Assembly (NCBI GenBank): GCA_903865895.1
Contig: CAIPLM010000042.1
Span: 1-57,354, forward strand
Reading direction: 5' to 3'
Source of the DNA: an uncultured Rhodospirillales bacterium
GTDB taxonomy: Bacteria; Pseudomonadota; Alphaproteobacteria; Acetobacterales; Acetobacteraceae
DNA: 57,354 bases
Of this stretch, positions 7,755 through 15,841 are shown in pieces. Below the pieces are notes generated by a model. It did no database searches, was not told the origin of the DNA, and saw nothing but the letters and a program-made list of their open reading frames with translations. The first letter of the stretch is position 1; every line of letters begins with the position of its first letter. The translations under genes were made by a program, and so were the position numbers.

Positions 7755-10196
7755 TCACGCGCGGATGCGGCCATTCTGCGGATCGTAGAACGGTGCCAGC
7801 CCGATTTCCGCCGGCAACCGCTCGCCGGCGATATCGAGCTCGTAGCTGCCGGCCAGCACCCAGGTGGCATCGAGGCCTGCGGGCCGGCGGACGTAGCCGT
7901 AGCCGATGGCCGCACCCAGCGTGTGGCCATAGCCGCCAGAGGTGAGCCAGCCGACCTGTTCGCTATCGCGATAGATGGTCTCGCGGCCGAGCAGCACGGC
8001 GCCGGGCGCGCGCACCACGAAGCCGGCGAGCAGGCGGGGCAGGGGAGGCGCCGCCTCGAGCGCGGCGCGGCCGAGGAAGGGTTGGCCCGATTTCAGCTTC
8101 ACCGCCCAGCCGAGCCCGGCCATGGCGGGCGCGTGGTCCGGCCCGATATCGGAGCCCCAGGCGCGATAGCCCTTCTCCAGCCGCAGCGTCTCGATCGCCC
8201 GGTAGCCGCCATCGACCATGCCGAGCGGGCGGCCGGCTTCGGCCAGGGCGTCATAGACGGCGCAGGCGAATTCGGTGGGGATGTGTAGCTCCCAGCCGAG
8301 TTCCCCAACATAGGTGACGCGCAAGGCGAGCACCGGCGCGCCGGCGATGGCGATTTCGCGGGCGGTGGCGAAGGGGAAGGCGGCGGGGGAGAGGTCGTCC
8401 GTGCTCACAGCGGCGAGGATGTCCCGCGCGCGCGGCCCCATTAGCGCCAGCACGGCGGTGCCGGAGGTGACGTCCACCAGATGGGCGTCGCAATCGTGCG
8501 GGATGTTGCGGCGGATCCAGTCGAAATCATGGGTGCCGAAGCCGGTGCCGGTGACGATGTAGTAGCGGTCGGGGCCGAGGCGGGTCACCGTGAGGTCGCA
8601 CTCGATGCCGCCCTTGGCGTTGAGCATCTGGGTGTAGATCACCCGGCCCGGCGGCTTGCGGACGTCATTCGCGGCGATCCAGGAGAGGGTGGCCTCGGCG
8701 CCCGGGCCGATCAGTTCCGCCTTGGCGAAGCTGGTCTGGTCGAACAAGGCGGCGGCTTCGCGGCAGGCGCGGTGTTCGCGCGCCACCTGCGCGTGCCAGC
8801 CGGGGCGGGTGAAGGAGTAGCGGTCTTCCGCCACTTCGCCGGCGGCGAGATCCGCGAAGAAATTCGGCCGCTCCCAGCCCAGTTTCTCGCCGAAGCAGGC
8901 GCCGCGTGCGGCGAGGCGGTCATAGAGGGGCGAGCGGCGGAGGGGACGGCCAGAGGTGTATTCCTCGCCGGGCCAGGCGATGGTGTAGTGCTTGCGATAG
9001 GCCTCTATGGTCCGCGTGCGCACCCAGGTGGGGTCCCGGTGGTTGCGGCCGAAGCGGCGCAGATCGACCGGCCAGAGATCATAGGGCGGCTGCCCGTCCG
9101 CCACCCATTCGGCCAGGGCCATGCCGGCGCCGCCGGCCGAGGCGATGCCGAAGGCGTTGAAACCGGCGCCAACGAACAGGCCGCGCAGTTCGGGTGCCTC
9201 GCCGATCATCCAGTTGCCGTCGGGCGTGAAGCTCTCCACCCCGTTGATCATCCGCTTGATCCCGGCCTCCGCCAGCGCCGGGACGCGGCCGGCGGCCAGG
9301 GCCATGATCGGCTCGAAATGCCCCCAGTCATCGTCATGCAGCTGGAATGCGCCATGGGCGCGCGAGGGCACGCCATCCCATGGGATCGGGTTTGGCTCAT
9401 AGCCGCCCATCACCAGCCCGCCGACCTCCTCCTTGTAGTAGGTCAGCCGATCCGGGTCGCGGAGTGTCGGCAGGTCCGGCGTGACGCCCGGGATGCGGTC
9501 GGTGATGACGTATTGGTGGTGCATTGGCGCCAGCGGTACTGTGACGCCGACGCGGCGAGCGAGTTCGGCCGTCCAGAGCCCGCAGCACAGCACCACGCGG
9601 CCGGCGGCGATGCGCCGTTCGCCGACCCGTACGCCGGTGACGCGGCCGGATTCGATCAGAACCTCATCGACGCCGGCCTGCTCGATCAGCGCGGCGCCGG
9701 CTAACCGCGCGCCTTTTACCAGGGCGGCGGTGATGTCGGTCGGGTTGGCCTGGCCATCGGTCGGCAGGAAGGCGGCGCCGACCAGGTCGTCCACCGTCAT
9801 GATCGGCCAGAGTTTCTGCGCTTCGGTGGGCGAAAGGAGGTGCATCTCGAGCCCGAAGCTGCGTGCGGTGGTGGCTTGGCGTTTCACCTCGATCCAGCGA
9901 TCGGCGTTGCAGGCGAGCCGCAGCCCGCCATTGCGCTTCCACCCCGTGGCCTGCCCGGTCTCGGCCTCCAGCCGCCCGTAGAGCTCGACGGAATAGCCGA
10001 GCAGGCGGGTGATGTTGGCGGAGGTGCGGAGCTGCCCGACCAGCCCCGCGGCATGCCAGGTGGAGCCGGAGGTGAAGCGATCGCGCTCCAGCAGGATTAC
10101 CCCGACGCCGCGGCGCGCGAGATGATAGGCGACGGAGCAGCCGACGATGCCGCCGCCGACCACCACCACATCGGCTGATCCCGGCAGGTCCGTCAT
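7755..10196 (-). CDS. FAD-dependent dimethylglycine/sarcosine dehydrogenase-type oxidoreductase with GcvT domains
   Basis: An 813-residue fusion. The N-terminal part is a DAO-type FAD domain: dinucleotide fold GGGIVG at 14-19 and STWHAAGL, whose His48 matches the covalently flavinylated histidine of the dimethylglycine/sarcosine dehydrogenases. A linker (FAO_M region) leads to a GcvT aminomethyltransferase domain, about 430-715, and its C-terminal barrel to the end. The family oxidatively demethylates N-methyl amines and passes the one-carbon unit to tetrahydrofolate. The frame is open upstream to 10337, but ATG 10196 overlaps the phosphotransferase stop (ATGA) and begins the conserved MTDLPGSADVVVVGGG. 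Exact substrate cannot be told from sequence. Confidence 0.88.
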   Translation of the reverse strand: MTDLPGSADVVVVGGGIVGCSVAYHLARRGVGVILLERDRFTSGSTWHAAGLVGQLRTSANITRLLGYSVELYGRLEAETGQATGWKRNGGLRLACNADRWIEVKRQATTARSFGLEMHLLSPTEAQKLWPIMTVDDLVGAAFLPTDGQANPTDITAALVKGARLAGAALIEQAGVDEVLIESGRVTGVRVGERRIAAGRVVLCCGLWTAELARRVGVTVPLAPMHHQYVITDRIPGVTPDLPTLRDPDRLTYYKEEVGGLVMGGYEPNPIPWDGVPSRAHGAFQLHDDDWGHFEPIMALAAGRVPALAEAGIKRMINGVESFTPDGNWMIGEAPELRGLFVGAGFNAFGIASAGGAGMALAEWVADGQPPYDLWPVDLRRFGRNHRDPTWVRTRTIEAYRKHYTIAWPGEEYTSGRPLRRSPLYDRLAARGACFGEKLGWERPNFFADLAAGEVAEDRYSFTRPGWHAQVAREHRACREAAALFDQTSFAKAELIGPGAEATLSWIAANDVRKPPGRVIYTQMLNAKGGIECDLTVTRLGPDRYYIVTGTGFGTHDFDWIRRNIPHDCDAHLVDVTSGTAVLALMGPRARDILAAVSTDDLSPAAFPFATAREIAIAGAPVLALRVTYVGELGWELHIPTEFACAVYDALAEAGRPLGMVDGGYRAIETLRLEKGYRAWGSDIGPDHAPAMAGLGWAVKLKSGQPFLGRAALEAAPPLPRLLAGFVVRAPGAVLLGRETIYRDSEQVGWLTSGGYGHTLGAAIGYGYVRRPAGLDATWVLAGSYELDIAGERLPAEIGLAPFYDPQNGRIRA

Positions 10197-11065
10197 TGCT
10201 TCGTCTCCTTGAACTGCGCCCAGGCGGACTCGAAGCGTGCGAGGTTTTCCGCGGTATAGGCCGCATAGTCGAAATCGATCGTGGAATGGGCTTCCGAGAC
10301 CATGCTCCACATCGTCTCGCGCAGCAGGGCGGCGCATTTCACCGCCGCGAAGCGCCGCAGCCGGGGCTTGTCGGGCACCGCGCCGAAATAGGAAGTCAGC
10401 ATCGCCACCTCCTCCTCGCCGGTGAAGCCGTTATTGGCGGCGAGGCCGCCGAGATCGAACAAGGGCGTGCCGAAGCCGGCGTAGTCCCAATCGATCAGCC
10501 AGAGCCGCGCCCCGTCATCGATGAAATTCCCGGCCAGCAAATCATTGTGGCCGAATACGCTGCGCTCACCGCCGGCGGCGGTCTCCAGCGATGCGGCGGC
10601 ATCGAGCAGGCCCGGCAGGCGGGGGATATGGGGCGAGGCGGCGTCGGCGAGGGTGGCGGCGTAGTCGCGAATGATGTGGAAGACGTCGAAGGCCAGCACC
10701 GGGCCGCGCAGATGCCGCGCGACCTCGCGATGTGCCCGCCCGACCAGCCCGACGCAGCGCGCCCAGCTCCGCCGTACGTCCTCGGCGGCGAGGGTGCGGC
10801 CGTCGATATGGTCGATCACCAGCACGCCCGGGCCGGCATGGCGCACCGCGGGCGAGACCCCGGCCGCCGCCGCGGCGCGGCTCGCCGCATGCTCATTGAA
10901 GCGCATCACGCCATGCACTGGGATATCGCCGCCGAGCCGCACCACGTAGCGGGCGCCGGCATCGTCCACCACGAAGTTGCGGTTGGTCATCCCGCCGCCG
11001 AGCGGCGCGATTTCGATCCTTCCGCGCCAGCATGGCAGGGCGCGCACCACATCGACGTCCTCCAC
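10193..11065 (-). CDS. Choline/ethanolamine kinase-like phosphotransferase
   Basis: A 290-residue APH/choline-kinase-fold protein. It has the nucleotide loop near residues 20-30 (APLGGGMTNRNFVV), the catalytic HNDLLAGN (Brenner motif, about residues 173-180) and the metal-binding IDWDYAG. These match choline and ethanolamine kinases and related small-molecule kinases. The stop overlaps the start of the dehydrogenase by four bases, so the two products are made together. Coupling of a choline-kinase-like enzyme with a methylamine dehydrogenase suggests handling of choline-, betaine- or thiamine-like amines, but that is inference. It is the first gene of the minus-strand unit and lies divergent to the glycosylase gene at 11136. 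Confidence 0.82.
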   Translation of the reverse strand: MEDVDVVRALPCWRGRIEIAPLGGGMTNRNFVVDDAGARYVVRLGGDIPVHGVMRFNEHAASRAAAAAGVSPAVRHAGPGVLVIDHIDGRTLAAEDVRRSWARCVGLVGRAHREVARHLRGPVLAFDVFHIIRDYAATLADAASPHIPRLPGLLDAAASLETAAGGERSVFGHNDLLAGNFIDDGARLWLIDWDYAGFGTPLFDLGGLAANNGFTGEEEVAMLTSYFGAVPDKPRLRRFAAVKCAALLRETMWSMVSEAHSTIDFDYAAYTAENLARFESAWAQFKETKQ

Positions 11066-11135
11066 CGGTTTCCTCCGCCATTCCCGCGCGACTCTAGCGG
11101 CGCGCTATATCGCTGCAAACCCAGGAGGAATGATC

Positions 11136-12350
11136 ATGCTGCGCCTCTCCGCCGCCCAGGCACGCCGCATCGCGCTCGCCGCCACCGGCCTCGCCGCGCC
11201 CCGCCCGGCGGCGGCGGGGCGGCGGCACATTGTCGCGGCCAATGCGCGGCTCGGCATGTTCCAGATCGACAGCGTCAACATCCTCGCCCGCGCCCATTTG
11301 ATGCCGCCCTTCTCGCGGCTTGGCGCCTATGACATGGCGGATTTCGAGGCCGCCGCGTGGGGGCAGCAAGGGGGGGGCCGCAAGCGGGCGATGTTCGAGA
11401 CCTGGGCGCATGAGGCCTGCCTGGTGCCGCTGGCGGCCTGGCCGCTGCTGCAATGGCGGATGGACCGGCAGGACCGCAGCAAATACAGCGTCGGCCTCGC
11501 CGCGCAACTCGCCAGTGATCGCCCGGAGTTCATCGCCAGCGTGCTGGAGCAAATTCGCGATCGCGGCGCGCTGGCGGCGGCGGAACTGACCGGCGGCGGC
11601 AGCGCGACCGGCAAGTGGTGGGGCTGGTCCGACAGCAAGATGGCGGCCGAATATCTTTTCGCCATCGGCGAGCTCTGCGTCTCCCACCGGCGCGGCGCCT
11701 TCGAGCGGGTGTATGATTTGCCGGAGCGGGTGATCCCCGCCGCCATTCGCGATCTCCCGGTGCCCGATCGCGCCGAGGCGCAGCGCGGCCTGCTGCGCAT
11801 CGCCGCCGCCGCCACCGGGGTCGCCACCGAGATCGACCTGCGGGCCTATTGGCGCCTGAAGCCCGAGGCCAAGCCGCGGGTGGAGGAACTGGTCGAAGCC
11901 GGCGAGCTCATCCCCTGCGAGGTGGAGGGCTGGAAGCCGCAGGCTTTTCTTTGGCACGAGGCGAAAACGCCCCGCCGCGTCGAGGCTGCGGCCCTGCTGT
12001 CGCCGTTCGACCCGCTGCTGTTCGAGCGCGACCGGGCGCTGCGCACACTCGGCTTCCACTACCGCATCGGCCTCTACACGCCGAAGGAGCAGCGTACCGA
12101 CGGCTATTACGTGCTCCCCTTCCTGCACGGCGACCGCATCGCCGCCCGCGTTGACCTCAAGGCCGACCGCAAGGACCGGGTGCTGCACGTGCATGCCGCC
12201 AATCTCGAGGATCACGCGGCGCCCGATGCCACCGCCCACGCGCTCGCGGCGGAGTTGCGGGCGCTCGGTGGCTGGCTCGGGATGGAGCGGATCGCGGTGG
12301 CGCGGCGGGGCAACCTCGCGGCGGCCTTGCACGAGGCCTGCGCCGGGTGA
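11136..12350 (+). CDS. Winged-helix DNA glycosylase, YcaQ (crosslink repair) family
   Basis: A 404-residue protein of the HTH_42/YcaQ family. Members unhook interstrand DNA crosslinks by base excision. Visible family features are FQIDSVNILARAHLMPPFSRLG near residues 40-60 (the QxD-type active-site element), three tandem winged-helix segments through the middle, and a C-terminal beta part (LLSPFDPLLFERDR, then ARVDLKADR). The ATG at 11136 is chosen because AGGAGG lies at 11123-11128 with seven bases between; an in-frame ATG at 11130 is too close to it. It is transcribed alone, divergent from the phosphotransferase gene, and is followed 42 bases later by a strong promoter. Confidence 0.85.
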   Translation: MLRLSAAQARRIALAATGLAAPRPAAAGRRHIVAANARLGMFQIDSVNILARAHLMPPFSRLGAYDMADFEAAAWGQQGGGRKRAMFETWAHEACLVPLAAWPLLQWRMDRQDRSKYSVGLAAQLASDRPEFIASVLEQIRDRGALAAAELTGGGSATGKWWGWSDSKMAAEYLFAIGELCVSHRRGAFERVYDLPERVIPAAIRDLPVPDRAEAQRGLLRIAAAATGVATEIDLRAYWRLKPEAKPRVEELVEAGELIPCEVEGWKPQAFLWHEAKTPRRVEAAALLSPFDPLLFERDRALRTLGFHYRIGLYTPKEQRTDGYYVLPFLHGDRIAARVDLKADRKDRVLHVHAANLEDHAAPDATAHALAAELRALGGWLGMERIAVARRGNLAAALHEACAG

Positions 12351-12392
12351 CAGCGGCGGGTGGAATGGAGTCTGAAATTCTGCAAATTTAAA

Positions 12393-12422
12393 TTGACATC
12401 GATGTTTGTTTGCTCTATGTTC
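12393..12422 (+). promoter_or_regulatory. Sigma70-like promoter with overlapping LexA-like site
   Basis: TTGACA at 12393-12398 and TATGTT at 12416-12421 are separated by 17 bases, a near-consensus housekeeping promoter and unusually A/T-rich for this window. GTTT-N7-GTTC at 12408-12422 overlaps the -10 and differs by one base from the alphaproteobacterial LexA operator GTTC-N7-GTTC. A strong ribosome site AAAGGAG at 12439-12445 and ATG 12452 follow. The promoter is seen directly; SOS control is inference. Confidence 0.6.
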
Positions 12423-12451
12423 ATGTCTCAACCCCATGAAAGGAGCCGTCG

Positions 12452-12849
12452 ATGCCGCCCGCCCCGTCCACAATCCAGGAGATTTTGCGCCGCCTCGTGC
12501 TGCGCCTGATCCTGATGGTGGAGTGCGCCCTCTCGGGACGGATCGCGGGGTTGCGGAAGCGGCTGGCCGGGATGGGGGCGGGGCATCGGCACCGGGCACG
12601 GGTCGCGCGGGAACTGGCGACGGCGGAGCGTTATGCGGCGCTTGCGGCCGATCCGGCGTTCTGGGCCGATCCGCGGACAATGGGGATGGCCGCCGAGGTG
12701 GCGCGCGTGGCCGGCGATGCCGGGCGGCGCGCATTGGCCCGGCGGATGATCTGGCCGACGCGGCTGCGCCGGCTGCGCGGCGCGATGCCGGCCACTTCGG
12801 CGGCTCCGGCCCTGGAGGGCCGATGTACCCCCTTCAGTGCCGGGATTGA
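12452..12849 (+). CDS. Small unrecognised protein; 3' end uncertain (possible frameshift)
   Basis: A start with ideal signals (promoter 12393-12421, AAAGGAG six bases before ATG 12452) opens a basic, Arg/Leu/Ala-rich sequence of about 110 protein-like residues, with a hydrophobic/amphipathic segment (EILRRLVLRLILMVECALSG) and then ERYAALAADPAFWADP. I recognise no family. The frame has no stop for some 6 kb, running antisense to later genes, which no real small gene should do. A TGA at 12847-12849 lies in another frame, 22 bases before a hairpin terminator at 12871-12900, so I suspect either a -1 shift late in the gene or a sequence error. The coordinates give this proposed end; the N-terminal 110 residues are the part I trust. 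Confidence 0.42.
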
Positions 12850-12870
12850 ACACCGCCGTGGGCAGGGGCT

Positions 12871-12900
12871 TCCGGCGGCGGACGCATGTACGCCGCCGGA
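12871..12900. terminator. Hairpin between convergent genes
   Basis: TCCGGCGGCG at 12871-12880 pairs perfectly with CGCCGCCGGA at 12891-12900 around a ten-base loop, and the stem can extend by two more pairs (one G-T). It lies between the small plus-strand gene and the end of the minus-strand aldo/keto reductase at 12914. No T tract follows on either side, so it may act as a GC-rich bidirectional terminator or RNA 3'-end stabiliser. Confidence 0.5.
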
Positions 12901-12913
12901 GGTTGCCGTGGGG

Positions 12914-13864
12914 TCAGGCGGGGGCGCTCGCGGCGTCGAGTTCGGCGGCGCAGGTGGCATCCAGCGTCACCGTCGCGGCGCGGGCGAGTTCGGCCACCTG
13001 CTCCAGCGTGGTCGCGCTGGCGATGGGGGCCGCCATGCCCGGGCGGCCCTTGAACCAGGCGAGCGCCGCCTGCCCTGGCGTGATGCCATGGCGGGAAGCG
13101 ACCGCATCCAGCGCGGCCAGCACGCGCAGGCCGCGCACATCGAGGTACTTCGCCACGCCGCGCCCGCGCGGGCTTTTGCCGAGATCGGCCTCGCCGCGAT
13201 ACTTGCCGGTGAGGAAGCCCGAGGCCAGGGCGTAGTAGGGAATCGTGCCCACGCCTTCCGCCGCGCAGAGCGGCAGCAGGTCGGCCTCGATGCCGCGCTC
13301 CATCAGGTTGTACATCGGCTGCATCGTCTCGAAGCGCGGCAGGCCATGGGCGGCGCTGGCGGCGAGCGCCTCCTTGAAGCGCGCCGCCGTGTAGTTGGAG
13401 GCGCCGATGGCGGCGACCTTGCCGGCCTCGATCATGCGCTGAAAGGCGCCCAGCACGTCCTCATGCGGGGTTTCGCCGTCGTCGCGATGGGCCTGGTAGA
13501 GGTCGATCCGCTCGATGCCGAGGCGCGTGAGGGAGTCTTCCACCGCCCGCGCCAGATAGGCGGGGGAGAGGCCCTTGCCCTTGCCGGGCATTTCCATGCC
13601 GGCCTTGGTGAGGATCACCACGTCATTCCGGCGGCCTCGCGCCTTCAGCCATTCGCCGATGATGGTCTCGGACTCGCCGCCCTGGTTGCCCGGCACCCAG
13701 GCGGAATAGACGTCGGCGGTGTCGAAGGCGTTCAGCCCGGCATCCACCAGCGCATCGAGCAGGCGGAAGGACTGCGCCTTGTCCGCGGTCCAGCCGAGGA
13801 CGTTGCAGCCGAAAATGACCGGGGGCACGGTGATGCCGGAGCGGCCGAGAGCGATTTTCTGCAT
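12914..13864 (-). CDS. Aldo/keto reductase
   Basis: A 316-residue NADPH-dependent oxidoreductase of the AKR (beta/alpha)8 fold, normal in length. The catalytic tetrad is visible as Asp and Tyr in FDTADVYS (about 48 and 53), Lys in LTKAG (near 86) and His in YQAHRDD (near 124). The C-terminal cofactor-binding part is less canonical (APIASATTLEQVAEL). Family members reduce aldehydes and ketones; the substrate is unknown. It lies 18 bases downstream of the sulfhydrylase gene on the same strand and is probably co-transcribed with it, ending before the hairpin at 12871-12900. Confidence 0.9.
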   Translation of the reverse strand: MQKIALGRSGITVPPVIFGCNVLGWTADKAQSFRLLDALVDAGLNAFDTADVYSAWVPGNQGGESETIIGEWLKARGRRNDVVILTKAGMEMPGKGKGLSPAYLARAVEDSLTRLGIERIDLYQAHRDDGETPHEDVLGAFQRMIEAGKVAAIGASNYTAARFKEALAASAAHGLPRFETMQPMYNLMERGIEADLLPLCAAEGVGTIPYYALASGFLTGKYRGEADLGKSPRGRGVAKYLDVRGLRVLAALDAVASRHGITPGQAALAWFKGRPGMAAPIASATTLEQVAELARAATVTLDATCAAELDAASAPA

Positions 13865-13882
13865 GGTGCGTTTCCCTGTGCG

Positions 13883-15682
13883 TTATTCGGCGAGCGCTTC
13901 GTCGAGGTCGCGGATGATGTCTTCGGCGGCTTCCAGCCCGATCGAGAGGCGGATCACGTCATCCCCCGCGCCGCTCGCCGCACGCTGCTCGTCGGTGAGC
14001 TGGCGATGGGTAGTGGAGGCGGGGTGGAGGACGAGGCTGCGGGTGTCGCCGACATTGGCGAGGTGGGAGAACAGTTTGACCGATTCCACCAGCTTCACCC
14101 CCGCCGCGTAGCCGCCCTTCACGCCGAAGGTGAACACCGCGCCGGCGCCTTTCGGCATGTATTTCCTGGCGAGATCGTAATAGCGATTGCCCGGCAGACC
14201 GGCATAGGACACCCAGGCGACGCGGTCATGCCCCGCGAGGAACTCCGCCACGCGCTGCGCGTTGGCGACGTGGCGCTCCATGCGGACATGCAGCGTCTCG
14301 ATGCCGGTGATGGTGTAGAAGGCGTTCTGCGGCGAAAGCGTGGGGCCGAAATCGCGCAGGGCCACCGCGCGGGCCTTGGTGGTGAAGGCGAAATCGCCGA
14401 AATTCTCGTAGAATTTGAGGCCGTGATAGGCCGGCTCGGGCTCGGTCATCGAGGGGAATTTGCCGGAGGCCGCGTAGTCGAATTTTCCGGATTCAACCAC
14501 GGCGCCGCCGAGCGAATTGCCGTGGCCGGCGAGGAATTTGGTGGTGGAGTGCGTCACGATATCGGCACCCCACTCGAAGGGCCGGCACAGGAATGGCGTC
14601 GCCAGCGTGTTGTCGACGATCAGCGGAATGCCGTTGGCATGCGCCACTTTGGCGATCGCCTCGATATCCACCACCACGCCGCCGGGATTGGCCAGGCTCT
14701 CGATGAAGATCGCCTTGGTCTTCTCGCCGATGGCGGCGGCGAAGTTGGCGGGGTCGGTCGGGTCCACGAAGCTGCAATGCCAGCCCAGCCGCTTGAAGGA
14801 GAGCGAGAACTGGGTCAGCGAGCCGCCGTAGAGGTTGCGCGAGGCGACGAAATGATCGCCCGGCTCCATCAGGGTGAAGAAGGTAATGAACTGCGCGGCA
14901 TGGCCGGAGGAGGCCGCCACCGCCGCCCGCCCGCCTTCCAGCGTCGCGATGCGCTCCTCCAGCACCGAGACGGTCGGGTTGGTCAGCCGCGAATAGATAT
15001 AGCCGAAATTATGCAGGTTGAAGAGCGAGGCGGCGTGATCGACGTCCTGGAAGACGTAGGAGGTCGTCTGGTAGATCGGCGTCGAGCGCGCGCCGGTCAC
15101 CGGATCGGGCGCGGCGCCGGCATGCACGGCCAGCGTCTCGATGCCGTATTGCCGATTGCCGGCGGGCACGGTGGTGCGGGCGCGCGGCGCGATCGGCGCC
15201 TCCGGGGCGCGGTTGCGAATGATGCCGGAATTCACCCCGCTCCACGACAACTCACCGCCCAGCCGCCCGAACTCGATCTTCGGGCAGCGGTTCATCACCA
15301 CCTCAAGCCCCGCCGCCTCCGCCACCCCTGCCGCTTCGTCATTGCGCACGCCAAGCTGCATCCACAGCACCTTGGCCCCAATCGCAATCGCCTCCTCGGC
15401 GATCGGCCCGATCTGGTTGGAAGCGCGGAAGCAATCGACCATGTCAACGGGCTCGGGAATGTCCCGCAGGCTCGCGTAAACCGTCTCGCCCAGCAGAGTC
15501 TGTCCGGCAATCCCGGGGTTCACCGGGATGACGCGGTAGCCCTTCCCCTGCAGATACTTCATCACGAAATACGAGGGACGATTCCAGTTGGACGACACGC
15601 CCACCATCGCGATGGTTTTGACGCGCTGGAGAATGCCGCGGATTTTGGAATCTTCGTACACAAGCGGGGCGGGGTCGTTCAT
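13883..15682 (-). CDS. CoA-binding domain fused to O-acetylhomoserine sulfhydrylase
   Basis: A 599-residue protein in two parts. Residues about 1-145 are a Rossmann CoA-binding domain of the YccU type (IAMVGVSSNWNRPSY, VIPVNPG, WMQLGVRNDEA). After a proline/arginine-rich linker, residues about 180-599 are a complete Cys/Met-metabolism PLP enzyme of the O-acetylhomoserine sulfhydrylase (MetY) type, with the PLP lysine in HSTTKFLAGHG near 381. It should make homocysteine from O-acetylhomoserine and sulfide. The ATG at 15682 has AGGGAG before it; an earlier in-frame start lacks support. MetY enzymes are normally about 430 residues, so the fused domain is the odd part; it may sense a CoA ester or persulfide. 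Confidence 0.85.
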   Translation of the reverse strand: MNDPAPLVYEDSKIRGILQRVKTIAMVGVSSNWNRPSYFVMKYLQGKGYRVIPVNPGIAGQTLLGETVYASLRDIPEPVDMVDCFRASNQIGPIAEEAIAIGAKVLWMQLGVRNDEAAGVAEAAGLEVVMNRCPKIEFGRLGGELSWSGVNSGIIRNRAPEAPIAPRARTTVPAGNRQYGIETLAVHAGAAPDPVTGARSTPIYQTTSYVFQDVDHAASLFNLHNFGYIYSRLTNPTVSVLEERIATLEGGRAAVAASSGHAAQFITFFTLMEPGDHFVASRNLYGGSLTQFSLSFKRLGWHCSFVDPTDPANFAAAIGEKTKAIFIESLANPGGVVVDIEAIAKVAHANGIPLIVDNTLATPFLCRPFEWGADIVTHSTTKFLAGHGNSLGGAVVESGKFDYAASGKFPSMTEPEPAYHGLKFYENFGDFAFTTKARAVALRDFGPTLSPQNAFYTITGIETLHVRMERHVANAQRVAEFLAGHDRVAWVSYAGLPGNRYYDLARKYMPKGAGAVFTFGVKGGYAAGVKLVESVKLFSHLANVGDTRSLVLHPASTTHRQLTDEQRAASGAGDDVIRLSIGLEAAEDIIRDLDEALAE

Positions 15683-15723
15683 TTTGGGCTCCCTAATCCG
15701 GAGATGCGCGAAAACGATAAGAG

Positions 15724-15804
15724 TCACCACAGAGCCAGTAAGACAATGAGAAGAGTCGGGAGTGCCTCTCGATTCTTCTCACCGCCTTACTGTCTCTGTG
15801 GTGA
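15724..15804. terminator. Long interrupted hairpin between thiolase and sulfhydrylase genes
   Basis: TCACCACAGAG (15724-15734) pairs with CTCTGTGGTGA (15794-15804), CAGTAAG (15736-15742) with CTTACTG (15786-15792), and TGAGAAGA (15747-15754) with TCTTCTCA (15774-15781), leaving a loop of about 19 bases. That is 26 paired bases in an 81-base element. It lies between the start of the sulfhydrylase gene and the end of a region upstream of it, both flanking genes being on the minus strand, so RNA transcribed into the sulfhydrylase leader would fold it. It could be a terminator, a leader control element or a dispersed repeat. Confidence 0.5.
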
Positions 15805-15841
15805 TACTTTCTTCCTGCGCGCGTGCGTCGAGTGGCGGGTG

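Noticed and set aside
15683-15841. SAM riboswitch upstream of the sulfhydrylase gene
   Set aside because: Alphaproteobacterial met genes often have SAM-II, but I could not find its core pseudoknot sequence; only the long hairpin is present.
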